This document shows positions 24,593 to 32,480 of a stretch of DNA of 37,072 nucleotides, one piece after another. Location: assembly GCA_036505295.1 (NCBI GenBank), contig DASXTQ010000035.1:1-37072 (forward strand). Reading direction: 5' to 3'. The position numbers and the translations under genes are program-made. The DNA is from WS-7 sp036505295 (GTDB lineage Bacteria; Eisenbacteria; RBG-16-71-46; SZUA-252). How positions within the stretch are numbered: position 1 is the first letter of the stretch; the number at the start of each line of letters is the position of its first letter. The notes beneath the pieces are model-generated. The model did no database searches, had not been told where the DNA came from, and was given only the letters and a program-made list of their open reading frames with translations.

Positions 24593-26157
24593 GCGCTCCC
24601 GGGGGACTCGTGCTGACTTCGGAGCCGGCGGCGAATCCCCTGCGCGATGAAAGCCTCACCCTCAAGGCGGCCGATCCCTGCAGCATCGTTGTGTTCGGCG
24701 CGACGGGCGATCTCACCCACCGGAAGCTCATCCCGGCGCTCTTCCGGCTCTCGAAACAGAAGCTCCTGCATCCCCGGACCGCGATTGTCGGATTTGCCCG
24801 CAGGCGGCTCGATTCGGACGCGTTCCGCGAGGAGATGCGCCGGACCGTGCCGGGATCGGACGCCTCATCCCCCGAGTGGGAGCGCTTCGCGGGCTCGCTC
24901 TTCTACCAGCCGGGCGTGTTCGAGGATCCGGAAGCCTTCCGCGCCCTCGGTCACGTCCTGAACGGTCTCGACGAGACGCGCGGAATCCCCGGCAACCGTC
25001 TCTTTTACCTGGCAACCCCTCCCTCGGAATATGCCGCCCTGCTGGCCAACATCGGAGCTGCGGGTCTGGCCCGCCGCGCGAGCCGTTCCGACACGTCGGC
25101 ACCATGGTCACGCGTGATCATCGAGAAACCCTTTGGGCACGATCTGAAATCCGCGCGCGCGCTGAACGCGCTTGTCCATTCGGTGTTTCACGAGAGCCAA
25201 GTCTACCGCATCGATCACTATCTCGGCAAGGAAACCGTCCAGAATATCTTAGTCTTTCGCCTGAGCAACGGAATCTTCGAGCCGCTCTGGAACAACCGGT
25301 ACGTCGAGCAGGTGCAGATCACGGTCGCGGAATCGGTCGGGGTCGAAGGTCGCGCCGCCTACTTCGACAGCGCCGGGATTTCGAGGGACATCTTCCAGAA
25401 CCACATGATGCAGCTCCTCACGCTCACGGCGATGGAGCCCCCGGCCCGATTCGACGCGGACTCCGTGCGAGATGAAAAAGCGAAGGTGCTGCGCACGATG
25501 CGGCCGATGGAGCCGGGGATCGTCGCCCGCGACACCGTCCGGGCGCAGTACGTCGCGGGCGCGCTCGGCGGCACGCCCGTTCCCGGATACCGCGAGGAGC
25601 CGGGGGTGGATCCGCGCTCCGAGACCGAGACGTATCTCGCGGCACGGATCGACGTGGACAACTGGCGCTGGTCCGGCGTGCCGTTCTATCTGCGCACCGG
25701 GAAGAGGCTCCCCAAACGCGCGACCGAGATCGCGATCGTGTTCCGCAATCCCCCCTACGAGCTTTTCCGTTCGGCGGGATGCGACGCCCTCCAGCCCAAC
25801 ATTCTCCGCCTCAGGATCCAACCCGACGAAGGGATCTCGCTTTCGTTCGGATCGAAGTCCCCCGGCCAGGCTCTCCACATCGACCCGGTGCAGATGGATT
25901 TCTACTACCTCACGTCCTTCGGCCAGGACCCGCCCGATGCCTACGAGCGCCTTCTCCTCGACTGCAACCTTGGTGACTCGACGCTCTTCGCGAGGCGGGA
26001 CGAGGTGGAGCTGGCGTGGGAGTTCGTCGACGGGATCCTGAACGCTTGGCGTTCCGACCACCGCCCGTCCCTCCTCACCTATCCGGCCGGGACCTGGGGC
26101 CCGCCCGAGGCGGACGAGCTGGTCCACCGAAGCCACCACCATTGGTACCGGCTATGA
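24589..26157 (+). CDS. zwf: Glucose-6-phosphate 1-dehydrogenase
   Basis: 522 residues from a GTG at 24589 that overlaps the gnd stop as GTGA; the protein then starts about 30 residues before the nucleotide fold. Motifs: IVVFGATGDLTHRKLIPALF (Rossmann loop), VIIEKPFGHDLKSARALN, the active-site signature RIDHYLGKETVQNILVFR with catalytic His and Lys, and FQNHMMQLLTLTAMEPP. The C-terminal substrate domain has VPFYLRTGKRLPKRATEIAI. Length is normal for the family. It makes 6-phosphogluconolactone with production of reduced nicotinamide cofactor. The gene for its assembly factor OpcA follows with an ATGA overlap, so the two proteins are probably made together in the cytoplasm. Confidence 0.96.
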   Translation: MSAPGGLVLTSEPAANPLRDESLTLKAADPCSIVVFGATGDLTHRKLIPALFRLSKQKLLHPRTAIVGFARRRLDSDAFREEMRRTVPGSDASSPEWERFAGSLFYQPGVFEDPEAFRALGHVLNGLDETRGIPGNRLFYLATPPSEYAALLANIGAAGLARRASRSDTSAPWSRVIIEKPFGHDLKSARALNALVHSVFHESQVYRIDHYLGKETVQNILVFRLSNGIFEPLWNNRYVEQVQITVAESVGVEGRAAYFDSAGISRDIFQNHMMQLLTLTAMEPPARFDADSVRDEKAKVLRTMRPMEPGIVARDTVRAQYVAGALGGTPVPGYREEPGVDPRSETETYLAARIDVDNWRWSGVPFYLRTGKRLPKRATEIAIVFRNPPYELFRSAGCDALQPNILRLRIQPDEGISLSFGSKSPGQALHIDPVQMDFYYLTSFGQDPPDAYERLLLDCNLGDSTLFARRDEVELAWEFVDGILNAWRSDHRPSLLTYPAGTWGPPEADELVHRSHHHWYRL

Positions 26158-27290
26158 ACGCGCTCTCCGCACCCACCGCCGGCCTGTCCGAGAGCTACGT
26201 CCTCGACGCGCCCGATGGGAGCCGCCCGTTCGACGCGACGGGGATCGAAAGCGATCTGCGATCCATGTGGAAGCGGGCCGGAGAGACGGATCCATCCAAG
26301 GCGGGCGCGATCTACCGCGCCGCGCTTTCGAACCTCGTCGTGCCGCTGGATCCGGGGCTCGAGTCGAAGCTCATGCCGGTCCTCGTGGATGTCACCCGCC
26401 GCCATCCTTCGAGGCTCTTTACGATCGAGGCGGGGGTGGTGCCTCGAGGTGCCGGCCTGCGTGCGCGCGTCGGCGCGCTGTGCCACCGGCGCAACGGGGG
26501 CGGCGGACTCGTTTGCTGCGAGCAGGTCATCGTTCAATCCGATTCCGAATCGATCTCGCTGATCCCCAGCGCAATCCGATCGCTTCTCATCGGTGACCTG
26601 CCGACGGTGCTCCTCGATTTCCAGCCGGATCAAGACCTCCCGTGGGTCTCGGAGCTGATGGACATGGCGGACCTAATCCTGGAAGACAGCTGCCTGAACG
26701 AGGCGGGAAAAGAACGCGGCGTGTGGAAGCTTGTCGAGCGTGAAGGCTCGGGAAAGGTACACGATCTCGCGTGGGCGCGGCTCGCGCCCTGGCGACACGT
26801 CCTTGCCGAAGTCTTCGACATGAAGGAGTATCTTCCCGCCCTCAGGACCCTGCGCCGGGTCGAGATCGGGTTCGCCGGTGCGGGATACCCTCCTCCCCCC
26901 GCGTGGCTCTTCACGGGATGGTTGGCAACCCGTCTCGCGTGGACGTTTCAAGGGGCGGACCGGAGTGAGATCCTGTTTCGGTCGGGGTCGGGGGATGTAA
27001 CGGTCGTCATGCGCGGCACTGGATCCCGGGAAGGGCGCGCCCTGGAGCGTATTGGCATCCGCGCGGAAAAGCCCCATCCGCTCGAAATGGAGATCACTCA
27101 CAAAGGGCGTGACGTCGCGGCGACGATCGTGACTGGTACCCCGCGCGCCCGCCGGGCCGACGTGCCGTTCGTCTACCGGGAATTCGCCGCGTGCATCGTG
27201 GGTGAGCTCCATCGGCATGCGCCGAATCGATCGCTCGAAGACGCGGTCCGCGTCGCGGAGCGGCTGATGAGCGAGTGGAGGGGCGAATGA
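26154..27290 (+). CDS. opcA: Glucose-6-phosphate dehydrogenase assembly protein OpcA
   Basis: 378 residues from the ATG at 26154, overlapping the zwf stop (ATGA). OpcA-family features are the N-terminal IESDLRSMWKRAGETD, the central RHPSRLFTIEAG followed by CCEQVIVQSDSESISLIPSA, and LIGDLPTVLLDFQPDQDLPW with MADLILEDSCL. There is no signal peptide or membrane segment. OpcA activates or assembles glucose-6-phosphate dehydrogenase and is best studied in cyanobacteria, where it links the enzyme to redox control; it is also common in actinobacteria. Cysteine pairs such as VCCEQ are present, but a redox role here is only a guess. Genomic pairing with zwf makes the assignment firm. Confidence 0.88.
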   Translation: MNALSAPTAGLSESYVLDAPDGSRPFDATGIESDLRSMWKRAGETDPSKAGAIYRAALSNLVVPLDPGLESKLMPVLVDVTRRHPSRLFTIEAGVVPRGAGLRARVGALCHRRNGGGGLVCCEQVIVQSDSESISLIPSAIRSLLIGDLPTVLLDFQPDQDLPWVSELMDMADLILEDSCLNEAGKERGVWKLVEREGSGKVHDLAWARLAPWRHVLAEVFDMKEYLPALRTLRRVEIGFAGAGYPPPPAWLFTGWLATRLAWTFQGADRSEILFRSGSGDVTVVMRGTGSREGRALERIGIRAEKPHPLEMEITHKGRDVAATIVTGTPRARRADVPFVYREFAACIVGELHRHAPNRSLEDAVRVAERLMSEWRGE

Positions 27291-28057
27291 AAGAGACCAC
27301 CGCCGGCGTGCGCGTCTTCGCGGACCGAGACGAAGTGGCCCGCGCTGGCGCCGAGGAGCTCCTATCCACGGTCGCGGGGGCGACCCCGGAGCGGCCCCGG
27401 CGCATCCTCCTCTCCGGCGGGACGACGCCCGAGCCCATGTACCGGATCCTCGCTTCCGAGCCGATGAAAAGCAGGATCGATTGGAGTTCCATCGAGTTCT
27501 ATATCGGCGACGAGCGCCCGGTTCCCCCGGATCACCCGGAATCGAATTTCGGGCTCGCCTACAGGGCGCTGCTCGAGCCGCTCGGGCTCCTGGCGCCCCG
27601 CACCTACCGCATTCGGGGCGAGGCATCCGATCTCGAGCTCGCGGCCCGGCGCTACGAAGCGCTCATCCGCGCGCGTTTCGCGGCCGCTTCCCCGGCCGAT
27701 CCCGCCTTCGATCTCGTGTACCTCGGCCTGGGCGAGGACGGACACACGGCTTCTCTTTTCCCCGGTGTCCAGATTCCGGACGATCCGCCGCGACTGGTCG
27801 TCGCGGTCTGGATCGAGGCGCTCCAGGGAATGCGCGCCACGGTGACCTACAGGCTACTGAACGCCGCGCGCCGCATTGTCTTTCTCGTGGCGGGCCAGGA
27901 GAAGGCGGCCGCGGTCCAGCGGACCCTTGCTCCAAGCGAGGGTGAGGAGACCCCCGCCGCCCGCGTTTCGCCGGCACACGGCGAGGCGATTTGGCTTCTC
28001 GACCGGAACGCCGCAAGCCGCCTCCCTCGGGCCGCCCTCGAGCGGGAGCGCGGGTGA
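27287..28057 (+). CDS. pgl: 6-phosphogluconolactonase (DevB type)
   Basis: 256 residues from the ATG at 27287, overlapping the opcA stop (ATGA); an in-frame ATG 12 bases earlier is less likely. Motifs of the NagB/Pgl fold: RRILLSGGTTPEPMYRILAS, IEFYIGDERPVPPDHPESNF, and FDLVYLGLGEDGHTASLFPG (active-site Asp/His region). The enzyme hydrolyses 6-phosphogluconolactone to 6-phosphogluconate, the step between Zwf and Gnd. Cytoplasmic. The stop is overlapped by the GTG of glk. Confidence 0.94.
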   Translation: MKETTAGVRVFADRDEVARAGAEELLSTVAGATPERPRRILLSGGTTPEPMYRILASEPMKSRIDWSSIEFYIGDERPVPPDHPESNFGLAYRALLEPLGLLAPRTYRIRGEASDLELAARRYEALIRARFAAASPADPAFDLVYLGLGEDGHTASLFPGVQIPDDPPRLVVAVWIEALQGMRATVTYRLLNAARRIVFLVAGQEKAAAVQRTLAPSEGEETPAARVSPAHGEAIWLLDRNAASRLPRAALERERG

Positions 28058-29040
28058 TTCTGGCCGGCGACGTCGGCGGAACCAAAACCTACCTCGCTCA
28101 ATTCGAATCCCGGGACGGTGACGTCGGGCCCCCGCTCGCGGCGGAGCACATCCGGAACGACCGATACCCCTCGCTCGAAGCGCTGATCGAGGATTACGGC
28201 TCCCGTCATCCCTTCCGGGCCAAGGCCGCTTGCTTCGGCGTCGCGGGGCCGGTCGTGAAGGACCGCGTCCGCGTGACCCATCTCGGGTGGAACATCGATG
28301 CGGCGCAACTCGCCCGGAAGCTCAAGCTGCCGCGGGTCCACCTCATCAATGATCTCGTCGCGAACGGCTACGGGATCGCCGCGCTCAAGCCGACCGAAGT
28401 CGAGACCCTTCAGGCCGGCGAGCGCGACGAGGAGGGTAACGCCGCCCTTGTGGCCGCCGGCACCGGGCTCGGCGAGTCGATTCTGGTCCGCGTTCGAGGG
28501 GACATGATTCCGATTCCCTCCGAGGCGGGACACGCCGACTTCGCGCCGCGCACCGACGACGAGCTGCGCGTCTTCACCGCGTTCCGCGCCCGCCACGGAC
28601 GCGTGAGCTACGAGCGGGTCCTCTCCGGGCCCGGCCTCGCCGCGGTGGCGGAGCTATTCCACGAGGAGCGCGGGGAGTCCGCGATGTGGTCCCGCCACCT
28701 CGAGGAGGGAGGCGAGGAGGGGCCCGCCTGGGTGGTGAGCCGGCTCGGCATGGAGAAGGCCTGCCGCGCGTGCGAGGACGCGCTCCGGCTGTTCGTGGGA
28801 GCCTACGGGGCGGAGGCCGGCAACATGGCCCTACGGTGCCTGGCGCGAGGAGGGATCTACCTGGGAGGAGGGATCGCGCCCAAGATCCTTCCGGCCCTCC
28901 GATGGGATGTCTTCTTGGAGGCGTTCCGCGATAAGGAGCATCTACGACCGCTTCTTGTCACGGTCCCGGTGTGGGTCATTCAAAACGAGTGTACGGCGCT
29001 TCTGGGCGCCGCCCGTTACGCCGCCATCGCGGAGGGCTGA
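28054..29040 (+). CDS. glk: Glucokinase (bacterial Glk type)
   Basis: 328 residues from a GTG at 28054 that overlaps the pgl stop as GTGA. The protein then starts right at the phosphate-1 loop (ILAGDVGGTKTYLAQFESRD). Further motifs are VAGPVVKDRVRVTHLGWNID, VHLINDLVANGYGIAALKP (catalytic Asp), AGTGLGESILVRV (phosphate-2) and IPIPSEAGHADFAPRTDDEL. The C-terminal LARGGIYLGGGIAPKILPAL is the usual adenosine-binding segment. It matches the E. coli Glk (glucokinase) family, not ROK kinases. It makes glucose-6-phosphate, the substrate of Zwf and Pgi in the same cluster. It ends the run of overlapping genes; the aldolase follows after 43 bases with its own promoter. Confidence 0.94.
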   Translation: MILAGDVGGTKTYLAQFESRDGDVGPPLAAEHIRNDRYPSLEALIEDYGSRHPFRAKAACFGVAGPVVKDRVRVTHLGWNIDAAQLARKLKLPRVHLINDLVANGYGIAALKPTEVETLQAGERDEEGNAALVAAGTGLGESILVRVRGDMIPIPSEAGHADFAPRTDDELRVFTAFRARHGRVSYERVLSGPGLAAVAELFHEERGESAMWSRHLEEGGEEGPAWVVSRLGMEKACRACEDALRLFVGAYGAEAGNMALRCLARGGIYLGGGIAPKILPALRWDVFLEAFRDKEHLRPLLVTVPVWVIQNECTALLGAARYAAIAEG

Positions 29041-29046
29041 GAGGAC

Positions 29047-29076
29047 TTGCTCCTCGTCGAATCGCCGGACTATACT
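29047..29076 (+). promoter_or_regulatory. Promoter of the aldolase gene, probably leaderless
   Basis: TTGCTC (29047-29052), 18-base spacer, TATACT (29071-29076), then exactly 7 bases to the ATG at 29084. Transcription would begin at or next to the A of the start codon. No Shine-Dalgarno is present between the box and the ATG, consistent with a leaderless message. Confidence 0.6.
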
Positions 29077-29083
29077 GGCCGCG

Positions 29084-30073
29084 ATGAATCCTGAGACGGT
29101 TCTCGCGGCCAAAGCGCCTGCGGCCCAGGCCGCGGGAGGACACCGTTCCTCCGAGCGGGTCCGCGAAATACTCTCCTGGTATGGATCCGACAGCCCTGGG
29201 ACCAAGACGAACATCGCGCGCCTCCTGAACCACGGCGCGCTCGCGGGGACCGGAAAGCTTGTCATTCTTCCGGTGGATCAGGGCTTCGAGCACGGCCCAG
29301 CCCGATCGTTCTCCTCGAATCCCGCGGGCTACGATCCGCGATTCCACTTCGAGCTGGCCATCGAGGCGGGCTGCAACGCGTTCGCTGCGCCACTGGGGTT
29401 CATCGAGGCAGGAGCGGCGGAGTTCGCGGGCGAGATTCCGCTCATTCTCAAGCTAAACAACCACGACGTGCTCCACGACGAGAAGGATCCGATCTCCGCG
29501 GTGACCGGCAGCGTGAGCGACGCCCTCCGCCTCGGATGCTGCGCGATCGGGTTTACGATTTATCCCGGATCGACCCACGCCCAGAGAATGTACGAGCAGA
29601 TCCGGGCGATGGCGGAGGAAGCCAAGCGGTTCGGGCTCGCCGTCGTGATCTGGAGCTACCCCCGCGGATCGGGCCTGAGCAAGGCGGGCGAGACGGGAAT
29701 CGACGTGGTGGCCTACGCCGCCCACATCGCCGCCCAGCTCGGCGCGCACGTCCTCAAGGTGAAGCTGCCTACGGAGCACATCGAGCAGGAAGAGGCGCGG
29801 AAGGCGTACGAGAAAAGCGCGATCCCGGTAGCCACGCTCGCCGACCGGGTGCGCCACGTGGTCCAGTCCTCCTTCGACGGCCGGCGCATCGTGATTTTCT
29901 CGGGGGGCGCGAAGAAGGACAACGACGAGGAGATTCTGAACGAGGCCCGTGCCATCCGCGACGGCGGCGGCTTCGGGTCCATCATCGGCCGAAATTCGTT
30001 CCAGAGAAAAAAGCCGGAGGCCTTGAAGCTCCTCCGGAGCATCATCGCGATTTATTCCGGCACCGTGCGGTAA
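29084..30073 (+). CDS. fbaB: Class I fructose-bisphosphate aldolase (FbaB/DhnA type)
   Basis: 329 residues from the ATG at 29084; a longer in-frame extension overlaps glk and is rejected because of the promoter just upstream. Motifs: GKLVILPVDQGFEHGPARSF, IPLILKLNNHDVLHDEKDPI, CAIGFTIYPGSTHAQRMYEQ, VIWSYPRGSGLSKAGETG and the Schiff-base lysine region GAHVLKVKLPTEHIEQEEA. The C-terminal phosphate site is RIVIFSGGAKKDNDEE with GFGSIIGRNSFQRKKPEAL. This is the archaeal/DhnA family, as E. coli FbaB. It splits fructose-1,6-bisphosphate in glycolysis or makes it in gluconeogenesis. The stop lies 9 bases from the convergent ctaG stop, with no terminator visible. Confidence 0.94.
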   Translation: MNPETVLAAKAPAAQAAGGHRSSERVREILSWYGSDSPGTKTNIARLLNHGALAGTGKLVILPVDQGFEHGPARSFSSNPAGYDPRFHFELAIEAGCNAFAAPLGFIEAGAAEFAGEIPLILKLNNHDVLHDEKDPISAVTGSVSDALRLGCCAIGFTIYPGSTHAQRMYEQIRAMAEEAKRFGLAVVIWSYPRGSGLSKAGETGIDVVAYAAHIAAQLGAHVLKVKLPTEHIEQEEARKAYEKSAIPVATLADRVRHVVQSSFDGRRIVIFSGGAKKDNDEEILNEARAIRDGGGFGSIIGRNSFQRKKPEALKLLRSIIAIYSGTVR

Positions 30074-30082
30074 CCCGCCCCC

Positions 30083-30658
30083 TCAGTTCGCCTGCTGCGC
30101 CGGCACCGGCAACTTCTTCTTCGGATCCCTCGGAAACAAAGTATAGGAGAGCGTCATTTCCTCGATCCCGGTCGGGATGCGCGGGGAGAGCGCGAAATAG
30201 ACTGGGAGCGTCCGCGACTCTCTCGGGCCCAGCGACTGGTCCTCGAAGCAAAAGCACTGAATGAGCTGGAATTCCCGCGCGGCCTTCTGGGGCACGATCG
30301 AATGAACGGCGCGGAAGAAGACCGAATCGTCGCTCATGTTCGTGAATGCGTACGAGAGATGGACCGACTTCCCGGGTATGGTGACGACCGATGGGACCGA
30401 AGGTCGGAAGCTCACCGGAAGCCCGCTCGCCGTGATCCCCATCAGGCTTACGGTGATGTCGCGCGACTCGATGGGCCCCGTCGTGCTCGACATCGCGGGC
30501 GGTGCTTCCCCCTTGATCCGCGCCTTCCCCGCCCCGCCCAAGCCGAACCGCTCGCAAAAGAGCTTGAAGAGCGGCACGTTCGCGTAGGCGAAGGAGAACA
30601 TCAGGAGCACGAGTACGCCTATGGCCGCCCCGAGGAGGGCATTGCTCGGCCGTTTCAC
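30083..30658 (-). CDS. ctaG: Cytochrome c oxidase assembly protein CtaG/Cox11
   Basis: 191 residues. One N-terminal membrane anchor (LLGAAIGVLVLLMFSFAYAN) is followed by VPLFKLFCERFGLGG (conserved Cys) and a periplasmic immunoglobulin-like domain. The copper-binding motif is QLIQCFCFEDQSLGP, and the end has PVYFALSPRIPTGIEEMTLS. Cox11/CtaG delivers copper to the CuB site of subunit I. It is the last gene of the respiratory operon, 18 bases after ctaB. Size and motifs are standard, so it should be functional. Confidence 0.94.
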   Translation of the reverse strand: MKRPSNALLGAAIGVLVLLMFSFAYANVPLFKLFCERFGLGGAGKARIKGEAPPAMSSTTGPIESRDITVSLMGITASGLPVSFRPSVPSVVTIPGKSVHLSYAFTNMSDDSVFFRAVHSIVPQKAAREFQLIQCFCFEDQSLGPRESRTLPVYFALSPRIPTGIEEMTLSYTLFPRDPKKKLPVPAQQAN

Positions 30659-30676
30659 AGGGGTTACGGGTGCCTC

Positions 30677-31555
30677 CTATAGAATCGGGATTCGCCAGAT
30701 CGCGTCGGCGATGAGCCCGAGGAAAAGGACGAACAGGTAGAGGATCGAGAAACCGAAAACATCCCACGCGGAGCGCACGGTGGCGAGCCTCCGGGCCCTT
30801 ACGGCCTTCCACACGAAGACGCCTCCCAACCCGAGAGCCAAGAGCGCGTAGATGAGCCCTCCGGTGCGCAGGAAGGGCATCGCCAGGGTGAGCGCGACCA
30901 GCGCGACGCTGTAGATCTCGATCTGGCGGTAGGTCTCCGCGTCCCCCCGTACAAGGGGAAGCATCGGGATCCGGACCGCCCGGTAGTCCTCCTTGACGCA
31001 GAGCGCAAGCGCCCAGAAGTGTGGCGGCGTCCAGAGGAAGATCACGAGGAACATGAGGATCGGAGCGAGTGCTAAGCCGCCGCTCGCCGCCGCCCACGCG
31101 ATCACGGGGCCCATCGCCCCCGCCGCTCCCCCGATCACGATGTTGTGAACGGTGCGCGGCTTGAGCCACAGCGTATACCCGAAGCCATAGAAGAGAATCG
31201 TCCCGAGCGCGAGCCAGGCGCTGAGCGGGTTCGCGATCCAGAAGAGGAGGGCGACCGAGAGGATTCCGACCGCGATCGCGAACACGAGCGCGTTTCCCGG
31301 GGGAACCCGATGCAGGGGCAGCGGCCTCCGGGTGCGCGTACGCGCCATCTGGGCGTCCAGGTCGCGCTCGAAGTACTGGTTAAACGCGTTCGCGGAGCCC
31401 GCCACCATCGTGATCCCGCACAGCACGAGCAGGAACTGCCACGGCCGGTGGAGCAACGATCCCTCCATCACCAGGGACGCGAGGGCCGTGACGAGCACCA
31501 GGAGGACGATGCGCGGCTTGGTGAGCTGGAGATAGCTAGAGACGGGCAAGCTCAT
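30677..31555 (-). CDS. ctaB: Protoheme IX farnesyltransferase (haem O synthase)
   Basis: 292 residues, about nine membrane segments. The UbiA-family prenyl-diphosphate site is SANAFNQYFERDLDAQMART with RTRRPLP after it, and the second aspartate region is CVKEDYRAVRIPMLPLVRGD. FLWTPPHFWALALCVKED is a haem O synthase signature. It adds farnesyl to haem B; CtaA from the adjacent gene then makes haem A. Its start overlaps the ctaA stop by 20 bases, so the two are coupled. Located in the cytoplasmic membrane. Confidence 0.95.
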   Translation of the reverse strand: MSLPVSSYLQLTKPRIVLLVLVTALASLVMEGSLLHRPWQFLLVLCGITMVAGSANAFNQYFERDLDAQMARTRTRRPLPLHRVPPGNALVFAIAVGILSVALLFWIANPLSAWLALGTILFYGFGYTLWLKPRTVHNIVIGGAAGAMGPVIAWAAASGGLALAPILMFLVIFLWTPPHFWALALCVKEDYRAVRIPMLPLVRGDAETYRQIEIYSVALVALTLAMPFLRTGGLIYALLALGLGGVFVWKAVRARRLATVRSAWDVFGFSILYLFVLFLGLIADAIWRIPIL

Positions 31556-32429
31556 GGTTTGCTACCAGCAAGGTTCCAAAGAGTGCGAGCGCGGTCGCCA
31601 GGTGCCCCGCGCTTACCGCCAGGGGCAACCCTAGCACCACATTGCCGATTCCGAGCACGACCTGCAACGCCACCAGGACCCCGGCGATCCGCAGCGGCCA
31701 CCTGGCCCGAGGGGGAAGCGGCACCGAAGCCGCGCGGATCAAAAGCCCGAGCACCGCGGCGAATACCACGTAGGCCCCGAGCCTGTGCGCGTAATGGATC
31801 CCCACAAGCCCCTCCATTCTGGGGAACCAGGAGCCCTGGCAGGTAGGGAAATCCGGGCACGCGAGCCCCGCTCCCGATGCGGAGACCCACCCACCGAGCC
31901 CCGCCTGCAAGAACACGAGCCCTGCCGCCGCGTGGCTCCAGGCACGGAGCCCCCGGGTTCCCCGGACCGCAACCTCCTCTCCGGGACCGCGGTCGAGATC
32001 CTGGGCGCGGAGCGTCATCCGGAGCAGGATCGCGAAGAAGAAAAACGCGAGGAGGAGATGCGCCACCACACGCTGGACGCGAAGCTCCTCCAGCACCACG
32101 CGCCCGCCCATGACGATCTGGACCGCGAGGGTCACGAGCGCGACCGCCATCAAGCCCCCGAGAGGGGCGCGGTAGCGCGGGCTCGCGTAGACGGAGACCG
32201 CGAGGCCGACGGTACAAAGGCCGACCGTCATGGCAAGGACCCGATGGATGTACTCGATCATCACGCGCGTCTCGGGCTTGGGGAGGACGCTCCCGTGCGC
32301 GAGAGGCCAATCGGGGATCGCGAGCCCCGAGCCGCTGAGCCGAACGATCCCACCCCACACCACGAGCACGAAGACGAGGACCAGGGTGACGACGAAGAAG
32401 CTCGGCAGGCGGTTTTGGTTCGCTGGCAT
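31536..32429 (-). CDS. ctaA: Haem A synthase (COX15/CtaA)
   Basis: 297 residues with eight hydrophobic segments. The four haem-ligand histidines are in MIEYIHRVLAMTVGL, RVVAHLLLAFFFFAIL, GIHYAHRLGAYVVFA and SAGHLATALALFGTLL. A cysteine pair in a loop (GLACPDFPTCQGSW) is found in many CtaA proteins. The conserved WGGIVRLSGSGLAIPDWPLA near the N-terminus confirms the family. It oxidises the haem O methyl group to a formyl group. It lies 51 bases after ctaD, the longest gap in this operon, where a subunit III gene might be expected but is absent. Confidence 0.95.
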   Translation of the reverse strand: MPANQNRLPSFFVVTLVLVFVLVVWGGIVRLSGSGLAIPDWPLAHGSVLPKPETRVMIEYIHRVLAMTVGLCTVGLAVSVYASPRYRAPLGGLMAVALVTLAVQIVMGGRVVLEELRVQRVVAHLLLAFFFFAILLRMTLRAQDLDRGPGEEVAVRGTRGLRAWSHAAAGLVFLQAGLGGWVSASGAGLACPDFPTCQGSWFPRMEGLVGIHYAHRLGAYVVFAAVLGLLIRAASVPLPPRARWPLRIAGVLVALQVVLGIGNVVLGLPLAVSAGHLATALALFGTLLVANHELARL

Positions 32430-32480
32430 CGTGGGCCTTGCGGGAGCCGACGTGAAACCCGCTCCGCGCGGGGACCCTTC

